In this document: positions 54,897 to 63,952 of the stretch, piece after piece
How positions within the stretch are numbered: the stretch's first letter is position 1
How the letters are laid out: the number at the start of each line of letters is the position of its first letter
NCBI GenBank assembly: GCA_949948985.1
Contig: CATLIG010000005.1
Location: forward strand, 44,409 to 108,408
Source of the DNA: an uncultured Clostridia bacterium
Lineage (GTDB): Bacteria; Bacillota; Clostridia; Lachnospirales; CAG-274
Length of the DNA stretch: 64,000 nucleotides
Direction of reading: 5' to 3'
Notes under the pieces: generated by a model
Told to the model about the DNA's origin: nothing
Database searches by the model: none
Seen by the model: the letters and a program-made list of their open reading frames with translations, nothing else
Program-made: the position numbers and the translations under genes

Positions 54897-55751
54897 AATT
54901 TTGTTTGAAAACTTCTGTTTTAATATTACAGAAATTCCAGAGTAGATGGAGAAGAGAAAAAATATTTTATTCAATATTTCTTAACATTTTCAGTGTTTAT
55001 AGTCAATCACCTTAAAAATTGAACAAGTTCAGCGGATAAAAATTCTTTTCGTTTTGTTAGTGGCTGGTCGCAAAGCTACGCTTTGCTGCTCGCCTATACG
55101 TCCCAGTCAGTCGGTGTAGGCTACGGCTACGCTCTCCTTCCACTGCCTTGCGAAAATAATTTTTATCTCGCTTCCTTTTGCTCATTTTCAGGTTGATTGA
55201 CTATAAGTGTTTTACTTGGCGGTTCTTCCAAAAATACTTTTATAGTATTATGAATAGTTGTGGGAAAGTTATTACTTTTTCATAGCTATTTTAATTTGTG
55301 TAATATTACTTAAAAAATTTTTATTTAATAATTAAAATTTTGCCATACAGTAAATAATATTTAATAATATTTAAGTTGTTTGCGGTTATTTTATGTGCTA
55401 TAATTAATGTTGAATTTTATTGCATTTTGACATTACTTGAATTTACAGGATTAAAAAAATAACTATTACAGCAATAGACAAATTCAATATGGGAAAATAA
55501 TAAAAAACTTATTTATTTTAACAAAATAATTTATTGAGTTACGAGGGTATGTAAATGTAATTTTTATTACTATTGTTTTGCCATATATGGTCGATAAATT
55601 TAAAACAGAAAAATTTTCAGGCAAATACAGATTTGATGATGATATTCTGACAGTTTCTGGACTGTCTGATAATTGAGTCCGGCAAATGAAAATTTTTATA
55701 TTTTCTCATGTTTATTGACTAAACAAAAAAATTATGAATGGAGAATAAAAA
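54897..55751. other. Gene-free stretch with repeats and a short possible ORF remnant
   Basis: 855 bp. It holds a half B element (54934-54997) interrupted by an A element (54998-55205). The rest, to 55751, is A+T-rich. A 29-codon ORF (55587-55676, MVDKFKTEKFSGKYRFDDDI) has no ribosome binding site and is not called as a gene. Confidence 0.65.
54934..55205. repeat. Family B left half interrupted by a long family A element
   Basis: The B left arm (CAGAAATTCCAGAGTAGATG, then GAAAAAATATTTTATTCAAT) runs to GTGTT at about 54997. A 208-bp A element follows (54998-55205; ends TATAGTCAATCACC and GGTTGATTGACTATA). This A copy is in the opposite orientation to those at 24091 and 51608 (AAGTTCAGCGG comes first) and carries an extra GCAAAGCTACGCTTTGC palindrome at about 55070-55086. 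The B right half is not found beyond it. Confidence 0.75.
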
Positions 55752-57749
55752 ATGAAAGAAAAAAGAGATTGGTATGATTATACAATAGGGATATTTCTTG
55801 TTATTATAGCAGCGGTAATTCCTCTTTTTGTGCATTATACGAGAGTTGACATTTCTGTTTCGGAAAGTGTTGTAAGAAACGGTGATGTAGTTGCCGATGT
55901 GTTTTCTTATTATAAATCACAGATGATATGTTTCTGCGCTTTTTGTATGGCTATATTATTTTTATTATATGTTCCTGAGAAAGGTATAAAAAAATATGAA
56001 TTTAAACATCCTGTATTTTTCTGCGGAATCGCTTTTGTATTATTTACTGTTATATCGCTTATTATGACTCCGTATAAGGATATTGCCTTAAAGGGTATAA
56101 GTGAAAGATTTGAAAGCGTATGGGTACTTATTTCTTATATGGTTTTTATGATTGTATCATTTAAATATTGTAATACAAAATTTGGAATGAGATTTTTTGT
56201 TTTTGGTTTGTTCGCGGGGATATTTATTATAGGTATTGTGGGATTATTTCAATACTTTGGAATGGATTTTTTTGAGACTGTTGCCGGAACAAAATATCTT
56301 TTAGGCGATTTGTATAAAGAGGGAGGAGAGCCCATAAAGGCTAATTTTGACGAGGTATATTCTTTTCTTTACAATCCTAACTGTGCAGGTATGTTTTGCG
56401 CTATGACTCTGCCTTTTACATCTGCGTTGGCTATTTCTCTTCCATTTAAAGAAAAAGACGGATTTTTGACTAACATTATAATTAAAGCTGCTGCCGCCGT
56501 ATTAAGCGTTATACTTGTGTATAATTTAATCGGAAGCAGTTCGGAAGGCGGTATGATTGCGACAATAGGCGCGTTTTTTATGGGAATCATTGTTGCTGTT
56601 GTTTATGTTATTAAAAATAAAAAATATAGAGAAAATTCAAGCGTACTTATTATTGCTATTATTGCTGTTGTTTTTATAATCGGAGCGGTAGCCGCTGTAT
56701 TAAGCAACGAACAGATTAAACAAAAAATAAGTCAGACTGTCAATATGCTTACAGGTAAGGAACAAAGTATATCAACTGTTTATTTCCAGGATTTTTATAT
56801 TGATAAGGATAAAAACAAAATAGAATTTTCAATATTTGAGAATAATGAATTCCACAAACTTTTTATTGAGTATGATGAAAACAGTAAAAGGCTACAGGTT
56901 TCAGACGATGGAGGTATAATATATCCTTTTGAGAAGTGTCTTTTTACTGTTGACGGTATATTGGAAAAGGCTAATGGAAACAGCGCATATACTATTGATT
57001 TAAAAACAACCGTTGGAACGGGTTTTAAATTTATTGTTTATTTAAGAAAAAATAATACGATTCCGTTTTTTGACATAAATCAAGGAAATATGTCTATGCA
57101 TTTCACGCTTTCTAAAGAGGGAGTGATTTCTCTTACAAATAATAAATATGAAATTTATGATCCTGATAAAAAAGCTGTTAAGGCGGGATTTGACGGAAAA
57201 GAAAGATTTGCCAGCGGACGTGGATATATATGGTCAAGAAGTATTCCTCTTATTTTTGGAGGAGAGCAGGAAAACAATACCGAAGGTGAAGCAGAGTCAG
57301 GGTTATTTAATTTATTAAGGTCAAATATTATAACAGCTATTTTTGTTGGAAATGGACCGGATGCTTTTACTCTTGCTTTCCCTCAGTATGAAATCAGAGA
57401 GAAACTCGCATATCTGGACAGCCCTTATATAATTGTTGATAAGCCTCATAACTTCTATTTGCAGACAGGTATTAACACAGGGTTTTTATCACTTGTATCA
57501 TTAATTGTTTTGTTTGTGATGTATATATACAGAACAATACGAAATATATTTAAATATAATGTTAAAGACAGATTTATTATTTCTTTAAGATTTGCTTTTC
57601 TTATGGGAATTACGGGATATTTAATTTCCGCTCTTGCTACAGACAGTGTTGTTTCTGTAGCGCCAACTTTTTGGATTATGTTAGGTATTGGATTTGCTGT
57701 TACAGAATATAACGGCGAAAGGAAGTCAAAAGAAAACAATTCTTTATAA
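55752..57749 (+). CDS. O-antigen ligase-like polymerase (Wzy_C family)
   Basis: A 665-residue membrane protein with about twelve hydrophobic segments. The C-terminal FVGNGPDAFTLAFPQYEIREK...DKPHNFYLQTGINTGF matches the ligase/polymerase signature of the Wzy_C domain, with the conserved HNxYLQ-type histidine. Between about residues 330 and 505 lies a hydrophilic segment of 175 residues, inserted between membrane helices and probably outside the cell. It could polymerise or transfer a surface polysaccharide; the neighbouring dehydratase and glycosyl transferase support this. GGAGAA precedes the ATG. Confidence 0.82.
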   Translation: MKEKRDWYDYTIGIFLVIIAAVIPLFVHYTRVDISVSESVVRNGDVVADVFSYYKSQMICFCAFCMAILFLLYVPEKGIKKYEFKHPVFFCGIAFVLFTVISLIMTPYKDIALKGISERFESVWVLISYMVFMIVSFKYCNTKFGMRFFVFGLFAGIFIIGIVGLFQYFGMDFFETVAGTKYLLGDLYKEGGEPIKANFDEVYSFLYNPNCAGMFCAMTLPFTSALAISLPFKEKDGFLTNIIIKAAAAVLSVILVYNLIGSSSEGGMIATIGAFFMGIIVAVVYVIKNKKYRENSSVLIIAIIAVVFIIGAVAAVLSNEQIKQKISQTVNMLTGKEQSISTVYFQDFYIDKDKNKIEFSIFENNEFHKLFIEYDENSKRLQVSDDGGIIYPFEKCLFTVDGILEKANGNSAYTIDLKTTVGTGFKFIVYLRKNNTIPFFDINQGNMSMHFTLSKEGVISLTNNKYEIYDPDKKAVKAGFDGKERFASGRGYIWSRSIPLIFGGEQENNTEGEAESGLFNLLRSNIITAIFVGNGPDAFTLAFPQYEIREKLAYLDSPYIIVDKPHNFYLQTGINTGFLSLVSLIVLFVMYIYRTIRNIFKYNVKDRFIISLRFAFLMGITGYLISALATDSVVSVAPTFWIMLGIGFAVTEYNGERKSKENNSL

Positions 57750-57800
57750 TTTGTCAGAAAATTAAATTTTTACTTCGGAAAGCGCTGATTAATTTTATAA

Positions 57801-57902
57801 TAGACTTCTTTTGAAACGCGTCATTATAGCAATTCTATAAAAAAGGAAAAAATATTTTTTTTCAACCTTTCCGAAATTGCTGTAAGGTTTCGAAAGAAGT
57901 CT
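57801..57902. repeat. Family E element carrying a short family B element
   Basis: E ends TAGACTTCTTTTGAAACG and GTTTCGAAAGAAGTCTGA. Inside is a B element (57828-57882, AGCAATTCT to GAAATTGCTG, with TA on both sides) and GGAAAAAATATTTTTTTTC. It is followed by a C arm fragment (AAACAATAAAAGAATGAACA at 57907 on). Confidence 0.75.
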
Positions 57903-58033
57903 GATAAAACAATAAAAGAATGAACAGGCAAGCTTTTTTAATTGAGGCTATAGTGCAGATTTGTTATAGACTATCGGACAAATTTTGATAGGAAAAATCA
58001 GTGATTTTAAGTTCTTTAGGAATGGAGGATTTT

Positions 58034-59944
58034 ATGAGTAAGATTAAAGGATTTTTTGGCGGAAATATTGGTAGAACTTTACTATATATTGTTCTTGACG
58101 CCATATATATAGATTTCTCAATTCTTGTGGGAATAGGAATGTGGTTTGACGGAAGTATACCAGGAGGAGATAAAGTAAATATTCCTGAAACAGTATGGGT
58201 ATGGTATTTGCTTATAGTTATTATTGCTCCGGTTATCTGCTGTATTGTTTATGGATTTTTTAAATTTTATAATAATTTGTGGGAGTATGCCGCTATAGAG
58301 GACGTATTTAAAGTTATTATTGCTAATACAATAATATTTCTTTGCTTGTTTTTTATTGATTCTGTACTCCTTTCTAAAAAACAGCTTTTGATTTTGCCTA
58401 AAAGAATGATATTTACCGCCGGGGCTTTAAATATAATACTATGTGTTTTGACAAGATTCGGAGGAAGGATTGTTAAAAGGTGCGTTACGTATATCGGTCA
58501 TATTATAAGTCACAAGGCGGGATATAAAAGAGTTATGATAATAGGCGCCGGAAATGCGGGAAATGATGTTATCAAAAAAATAAGCAAAGGCGAAAAATTA
58601 TATGAGGATAGGATTCCAGTTATTGTTGTTGATGATGATAAGGAAAAAAACAATACAACTATAAACGGAGTCAGAGTTGTCTATGGAACAAAGAGTATTC
58701 CTAAACTTTCAAAAATTTATAATATTGATGAAATTATTATTGCTGTTCCTACAGCAACAAATATACAACTTAGAAAAATTATTGATTATTGTACGAAAAC
58801 CGAATGCGCTTTGAAAAAAATTCAGCCTATAAGTGATATTTCTAACGATATTTCCGGAGGGAAAAATTCTATTATGGATATAAATATCGCTGATTTGCTT
58901 TCACGTGACGAAATAAATATTGACGTTAAAAATATATCAGGATATCTTAAACATAAAATTGTTCTTGTGACCGGAGGCGGAGGTTCTATCGGTTCAGAGT
59001 TATGCCGGCAAATTGCGAAATTCTCACCATCTAAACTTATAATTTTTGATGTTTATGAAAATTCGGCTTTTGAGATTTTTAATGAGCTTAAAAATAAATA
59101 CGAAGAAACCGAATTTATTATAAAAATAGGTTCAATAAGGGATGAAAGCTGTCTTGAAAAGCTTTTTGATGAATTCAGACCGGCATCTGTTTTTCATGCC
59201 GCTGCTCATAAACACGTTTCGCTTATGGAAAATTGCCCTGAAGAGGCTGTTAAAAATAATGTTTTTGGTACTATTAATATGGCAAGACTTGCCGATAAAT
59301 ACGAGGTTGAAAGATTTGTTCTTCTGTCTACTGACAAGGCTGTTAATCCCACAAACGTTATGGGAGCTACAAAAAGAATTACAGAACTTATTATTCAAAG
59401 TATGTCTGTAAAAAGTAAAACAAAATTTATGGCGGTAAGATTTGGAAATGTTCTTGGAAGTAACGGCAGTGTAATTCCAATATTTCAGAAACAAATTGAA
59501 AACGGAGGGCCTGTTACGGTAACCGACCCTAATGTCGTAAGATTTTTTATGACTATTCCTGAGGCTGCCAGACTTGTTTTACAGGCGGGAGGAATAGGGC
59601 AAAGCGGAAAAATATTTGTTCTTGATATGGGCGAGCCTGTAAAAATAAATGACTTGGCGAAAAATCTTATACGGCTTTCGGGATATGTTCCGGGAAAAGA
59701 CATAGATATAATATATATAGGATTAAGGCCAGGAGAAAAACTTTATGAGGAATTAATTATGAGTGACGAAAAAGATGGTTTGAGCGTTACTTATCATGAT
59801 AAAATATTTATAACAAAGCCTATTGAGTATGATTTTGATTTATTTAAGAAACAACTTGAAAAACTCTATTATGTTGTTTATGAAAAGCCTTCGGATGTTT
59901 TGGAAATTTTACATGAAATTCTTCCGAATTTTAAACATACTTAA
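58034..59944 (+). CDS. UDP-sugar 4,6-dehydratase, CapD/PglF type
   Basis: A 636-residue membrane protein. Four helices lie at about 13-37, 56-80, 95-113 and 123-141. A first Rossmann domain has GAGNAGND (171-178); the SDR domain has TGGGGSIG (313-320). Catalytic residues are Thr433-Asp434-Lys435 (LLSTDKAVNPTN) and Met443/Lys447 (NVMGATKR), where methionine replaces the usual SDR tyrosine, as in WbpM/PglF-type inverting or retaining 4,6-dehydratases of UDP-GlcNAc. The ATG at 58034 follows GGAGGA by 4-6 bp. It supplies deoxysugar precursors for the surface glycan. Confidence 0.9.
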   Translation: MSKIKGFFGGNIGRTLLYIVLDAIYIDFSILVGIGMWFDGSIPGGDKVNIPETVWVWYLLIVIIAPVICCIVYGFFKFYNNLWEYAAIEDVFKVIIANTIIFLCLFFIDSVLLSKKQLLILPKRMIFTAGALNIILCVLTRFGGRIVKRCVTYIGHIISHKAGYKRVMIIGAGNAGNDVIKKISKGEKLYEDRIPVIVVDDDKEKNNTTINGVRVVYGTKSIPKLSKIYNIDEIIIAVPTATNIQLRKIIDYCTKTECALKKIQPISDISNDISGGKNSIMDINIADLLSRDEINIDVKNISGYLKHKIVLVTGGGGSIGSELCRQIAKFSPSKLIIFDVYENSAFEIFNELKNKYEETEFIIKIGSIRDESCLEKLFDEFRPASVFHAAAHKHVSLMENCPEEAVKNNVFGTINMARLADKYEVERFVLLSTDKAVNPTNVMGATKRITELIIQSMSVKSKTKFMAVRFGNVLGSNGSVIPIFQKQIENGGPVTVTDPNVVRFFMTIPEAARLVLQAGGIGQSGKIFVLDMGEPVKINDLAKNLIRLSGYVPGKDIDIIYIGLRPGEKLYEELIMSDEKDGLSVTYHDKIFITKPIEYDFDLFKKQLEKLYYVVYEKPSDVLEILHEILPNFKHT

Positions 59945-60208
59945 ACGGCTGATGAATATTATTTATAAAATAGAATTGATATATAAAAAGGCACGTAAAT
60001 TAATTTGAAAGAACATTGGGCTACTGTGTGGTGTGACACTGATTTTTTAGGAAAATTGAGATAAAAAAACTAATATTGAAATATAAAAAACACGGCAAAA
60101 ATTAAATTTGATTATAATTTTAATTTTTTTGTTTTGTGTATGGTGTTAGATATGGACATCTTGCCGAAGTTTAATAAAAGTTGATTTATGTGATGATGAG
60201 GGGTATTT

Positions 60209-60793
60209 ATGTATAAGTATATAAAAAGATTTTTGGATATTATTTTATCATTTGTTGCAATTTTAGTTTTTATGGTTCCTATGGTCATTGTAGCGGTTAT
60301 TATTAAAATTGAATCCAAAGGTCCGATTATTTTTAAACAAAAGAGAATAGGAAAAGATAGAAAAGAATTTTTTATTTATAAATTCAGAACAATGAGAAAT
60401 GATACACCTCAGAATGTTCCTACTCATCTTTTAAGCGACCCCAAAAGCTATATTACAAAGTCCGGAGCTTTTTTCAGAAAAACAAGTATTGATGAACTTC
60501 CGCAGCTTTTCAATATTATTAAAGGAGATATGAGTATTATAGGACCAAGGCCTGCATTATGGAATCAATATGACCTTATTGAGCAACGTGACAAAGTGGG
60601 GGCGAACAGTTGTTTTCCGGGACTTACAGGTCTTGCTCAAATAAATGGGAGAGATGAGATTGAAATTGAGGAAAAAGCTATTTTTGATGGCAAGTATGCC
60701 AATAATATAAGTTTTTTACTTGATTTGAAAATTTTTTTGCTTACTATCAAAGCTGTTTTTATGGCAAAAGGCGTTAAGGAAGGCAGGAAATAA
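60209..60793 (+). CDS. Phosphoglycosyl transferase, PglC-like
   Basis: A 194-residue monotopic membrane enzyme that starts glycan synthesis by moving a phospho-sugar from a UDP-sugar to undecaprenyl phosphate. The single N-terminal membrane segment is LDIILSFVAILVFMVPMVIV (9-28). The catalytic Asp95-Glu96 pair is in TSIDELPQLFNII, followed by GDMSIIGPRP and NGRDEIEIEEK. The short length matches PglC rather than WbaP. The 263-bp gap before it has an A+T-only inverted repeat at about 60097-60130 and no gene. GAGGGG precedes the ATG. Confidence 0.9.
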   Translation: MYKYIKRFLDIILSFVAILVFMVPMVIVAVIIKIESKGPIIFKQKRIGKDRKEFFIYKFRTMRNDTPQNVPTHLLSDPKSYITKSGAFFRKTSIDELPQLFNIIKGDMSIIGPRPALWNQYDLIEQRDKVGANSCFPGLTGLAQINGRDEIEIEEKAIFDGKYANNISFLLDLKIFLLTIKAVFMAKGVKEGRK

Positions 60794-60952
60794 TTACAAA
60801 ATATATGCGAAAGTATTACAAAAATTTGAAAATATATTTTTTAAATAAGTCATAGATTTTTTTTTAATATTAGTGTATAATTCGATATATAGGGCGTTCA
60901 CTTTATATCGGAAAAACAGTGATTTGCTGGCGAAAAATGTAAATTGATTTAA

Positions 60953-61056
60953 TTACAGTAAAACAATAAAAGAATGAATAGACAAATTTTAATAAAAACT
61001 GATATATATAAAAAACCTTTTGTTGTTTTGCATTAAAAGTTCTGCAAATTTCTATA
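60953..61056. repeat. Family C element
   Basis: TTACAGTAAAACAATAAAAG at the left, the centre AAAACTGATATATATAAA, and CCTTTTGTTGTTTTGCATTA with GCAAATTTCTATA at the right. It fills part of the gap 60794-61114; the remainder is A+T-rich without recognised features. Confidence 0.65.
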
Positions 61057-61114
61057 GTATTTTTATGTAAAATTTTTAAATTATATTATTATACGTTTTT
61101 TTGGAGGTGTAAAA

Positions 61115-61795
61115 ATGGCGGAATCTTTGAAGAAGAAAGAAAATTCTATAAATATGAATAAAATCAGAACTAAAATTATAATTATTTCAGGCATCGCTTT
61201 ATTTATTATCGCGGCAATAACAGCTATATTGTATATGGTTGATTATTATAATACAAAGCCTATAAGAGATATTCTTGATACTGACACAATATATCCTAAT
61301 GTACTTGTTAATTCTGTAAATATTGGAGGTATGAAAAAAGAGGACGCTCTTAAAGTACTTCAGAAAGATGTTCAGGAGCCGTATGAGAACAGCAAAATGA
61401 CTTTTATTATAGACGGTGATGAGGAAGTTTCTATTACTTTTGCCCAGTTTGGAGTAAAACTCAATATTGAGGAGGCTGTTGAAAGGGCATATAATTATGC
61501 AAGAGAAGGTAATATTGATGAAAGATATGAAAAGTATGACAGGCTTAAACTAGGAGACCCTTATTCTTTTGACGTCGATTGTACAGACGAAAACGGAGAA
61601 CTTCCAAAAGAAACAGTTGATAATATAAGAAAAGTTCTTAGTGACGAGTTTAGTTCAAAAGTTTATGTTGCGCCTAAAAACGGAGATAAAGGCAGGGAAC
61701 TTGATATTGACTTGCTAGCGGATACGGTAATTGAGTATATTACAATAAATCAAGGTGAGAATATGGCTATTCATGTGCCTACAAAAGAAATCTGA
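61115..61795 (+). CDS. Membrane-anchored PG_binding_4-type protein, short VanW paralogue
   Basis: A 226-residue protein with a membrane anchor at about 24-45 and an outer domain of about 180 residues that matches the N-terminal region (PG_binding_4 fold) of the next protein: GGMKKEDALKVLQKDVQEPYE, RAYNYAREGNIDERYEKYDR and KVYVAPKNGDKGRELD. It lacks the VanW domain and stops with a clean end, so it resembles a truncated tandem duplicate. TGGAGGTG precedes the ATG. Function unknown; binding of wall peptidoglycan is a family-based inference. Confidence 0.75.
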   Translation: MAESLKKKENSINMNKIRTKIIIISGIALFIIAAITAILYMVDYYNTKPIRDILDTDTIYPNVLVNSVNIGGMKKEDALKVLQKDVQEPYENSKMTFIIDGDEEVSITFAQFGVKLNIEEAVERAYNYAREGNIDERYEKYDRLKLGDPYSFDVDCTDENGELPKETVDNIRKVLSDEFSSKVYVAPKNGDKGRELDIDLLADTVIEYITINQGENMAIHVPTKEI

Positions 61796-61798
61796 CTT

Positions 61799-61833
61799 TA
61801 CAGCAATTCCGGTTCTGTTTTGGAATTGTTGTA
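61799..61833. repeat. Minimal family B fold-back
   Basis: TA-CAGCAATTCC and GGAATTGTTG-TA with 11 bp between. It lies 3 bp after the stop of the preceding gene and can act as a hairpin. A second hairpin (TTTGCGG/CCGCAAA arms, 61868-61899) follows without a T tract. Confidence 0.7.
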
Positions 61834-61956
61834 AAGCAAAAATTAAAGTTATTTTATCAATAAGCAATAAAATTTGCGGTTTCGTTAAGCCGCAAATTTT
61901 CAGAGTAGAACAATAAATAATTTATTGAACATATTTAGTTTTATTAAAATTTGTTA

Positions 61957-62061
61957 TTATAGAAATCTACAAAATTTTTAGCGAGAAGCAATAAAAGAAT
62001 TTCTTGATATAGAAGTTTTATTAGGGTTTTATTGTTAATTCTTTTATTGTTTTGCTGTAAG
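61957..62061. repeat. Family C element
   Basis: TTATAGAAATCTACAAAATT, TTTAGCGAGAAGCAATAAAA, the centre TTCTTGATATAGAAG and TTCTTTTATTGTTTTGCTGTAA. A further partial arm (CCTTTTATTGTTTTACCGTA) follows to 62083. Confidence 0.6.
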
Positions 62062-62116
62062 TCCTTTTATTGTTTTACCGTAATTGAATGTATCTATTTT
62101 TATGGAGGTATAAAAA

Positions 62117-63832
62117 ATGGCTGAACGCAATTTAAGACCAAGAAATGGCAGAAAGAAATGGATTAAACCTGCCGCTGTTGTTGGTATTGCGGCGGTTGTT
62201 ATAGCGGCTGCGGCTATAGCGTTTACTACGGCATATAATTCCGATGATTCAAAAGAAAACGGGAATGCCGTTGTCAGCGACAGCGGAAAAGATAGTTTTG
62301 ATAATGGGAAAATTTATCAGAACATATCTATAAATAATATTGATGTAGGGAATATGTCAAAAGAAGAGGCAATACAGAAAATTGAGCGAGAAGTAAAAAT
62401 TCCTTTTGAAAAAAGTGAAATTGTATTTAATGCGAATGGTGAGAAAGTTCCGTTTAATTACTCTCAATTCGGAATTACAATGAATGTTGAAAGTGCGGTG
62501 AACGATGCATATAATTATGCTAGAGAAGGTACTAAGGACGAAAGGAAAAGTTTATATAATAAACTTAAAGACGGAGAAAAAAAATCTTTCAGTATTAACA
62601 TATTTAATGAAACGGGTTCTTTATCTGATGAGATTAAGCAAAATATAAAAAACGAAATTGAAAAAGGACTTAAAGATAAAGTTTATGTGGCTCCTAAAGA
62701 CGCTACAATAAAAAAAGGTACTGCCGGATTTGAGATTACTCATGAAGAAAACGGACGGGAACTTGATTCTGAAAAAGCCGTTAATATGGTTGTGGAATAT
62801 ATTATTTCCAGTCAGAATGTAGAAACTTCAGACAATAATTCTGTAAAAGAATTTGAAACACCTATAAAAGATGTTCCGGCTAAAATTACTTATGAACAAC
62901 TTTTACAGGTTAAAGACACAATAGGAGTTTATTCCACGAAATACAGCGGAAGTCAATCATCGGGAAGGGTTATTAATATGAAAGTTGCAGCCTCCCATAT
63001 GAATGGTACGGTCGTTGCTCCGGGAGATGTGTTTTCCACTAATAAATGCTTTGGAGAAAGTACGCCGGAAAACGGATATAAACTTGCGGGGGCTTATATA
63101 AACGGTAAGCTTGACCAGGATTATGGAGGAGGAGTATGTCAGGTTTCAACGACTTTATACAACGCTGTATTGAGGGCTGAGCTTGAGGTTGTTGAAAGGG
63201 CCAATCATTCCCTTACAGTTGGATATGTACCAAGAGGATTTGATGCTACTTTAGCCGGCGATTATATTGACTTTAAGTTTAAGAATAATTCATCTTGCCC
63301 TGTTTACATAGAAAGCTATGTTACAAATAATCAAGTTGTTGTTAATATTTACGGAAAAGAAGAGCATCCTGCGGGAAGAACGCTTGAGTTTAGAAATGAA
63401 TTCTCAAAAGGGGTGTATAAGACTTATAAAAAAGTTTATCAGAACGGAAAATTTGTTGAGGAAGTTTATCTTTCAAGAAGCGTGTATAAAAATATAGACG
63501 TTGATGGAAGAGTAATTGTTTCAGAAACGACCACAGAACGTACTACAGCTGAAACAACCACGGAAGCTACAACAGCGGCGCCGGTATCAAATAAAGAAAA
63601 CAAAACCGCTCAAAATGACAATACTTCTACAGATACTCCAAGTACCGGCAATGTTATGACTCCGGCGACAGAGCCTACTGAAAATAATTTGGAAAATAAC
63701 AATTCAAATTCGACAAATAATTCGGACGAAAATCAAGAGCCTGTACAGCAAGATAGCGTTAATGATGTAATTATTGTTCCGCCTGACGATGACTCAGGCG
63801 GAGGTGTTGAAATTGATGAAGAGCCGATGTAA
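62117..63832 (+). CDS. VanW-family cell-wall protein
   Basis: A 571-residue protein. A hydrophobic anchor lies at about 17-38, then a PG_binding_4-type domain (about 60-235), then the VanW domain (about 265-405) with RVINMKVAASHMNGTVVAPG, YGGGVCQVSTTLYNA and RGFDATLAGDYIDFKFKN. After it comes a G5-like or linker segment and a tail rich in Thr, Asn, Ser and Pro (from about 470), low complexity and likely wall-spanning. VanW domains occur in glycopeptide-resistance operons, but no resistance genes are present. TGGAGGT precedes the ATG. It follows a shorter paralogue. Confidence 0.9.
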   Translation: MAERNLRPRNGRKKWIKPAAVVGIAAVVIAAAAIAFTTAYNSDDSKENGNAVVSDSGKDSFDNGKIYQNISINNIDVGNMSKEEAIQKIEREVKIPFEKSEIVFNANGEKVPFNYSQFGITMNVESAVNDAYNYAREGTKDERKSLYNKLKDGEKKSFSINIFNETGSLSDEIKQNIKNEIEKGLKDKVYVAPKDATIKKGTAGFEITHEENGRELDSEKAVNMVVEYIISSQNVETSDNNSVKEFETPIKDVPAKITYEQLLQVKDTIGVYSTKYSGSQSSGRVINMKVAASHMNGTVVAPGDVFSTNKCFGESTPENGYKLAGAYINGKLDQDYGGGVCQVSTTLYNAVLRAELEVVERANHSLTVGYVPRGFDATLAGDYIDFKFKNNSSCPVYIESYVTNNQVVVNIYGKEEHPAGRTLEFRNEFSKGVYKTYKKVYQNGKFVEEVYLSRSVYKNIDVDGRVIVSETTTERTTAETTTEATTAAPVSNKENKTAQNDNTSTDTPSTGNVMTPATEPTENNLENNNSNSTNNSDENQEPVQQDSVNDVIIVPPDDDSGGGVEIDEEPM

Positions 63833-63905
63833 TTAAAATATTTTTTAGATATCCTATTAGAATGCCAATAATTAATCGTTTTTTATTTTATTCGTTTTAA
63901 AACTG

Positions 63906-63952
63906 AAATGAAGTATATAAGTTTATAAAAAATTTATATACTTCATTTTTTA
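63906..63952 (+). terminator. Probable intrinsic terminator
   Basis: AAATGAAGTATATAA (63906-63920) pairs with TTATATACTTCATTT (63934-63948), followed by a T run. It ends the VanW gene 70 bp downstream of its stop. Nothing is recognised from there to 64000. Confidence 0.8.

Noticed and set aside
55587..55676. 29-codon ORF starting MVDKFKTEKFSG
   Set aside because: No ribosome binding site, in an A+T-rich gap, no recognised similarity; it could be a gene remnant but is not supported.
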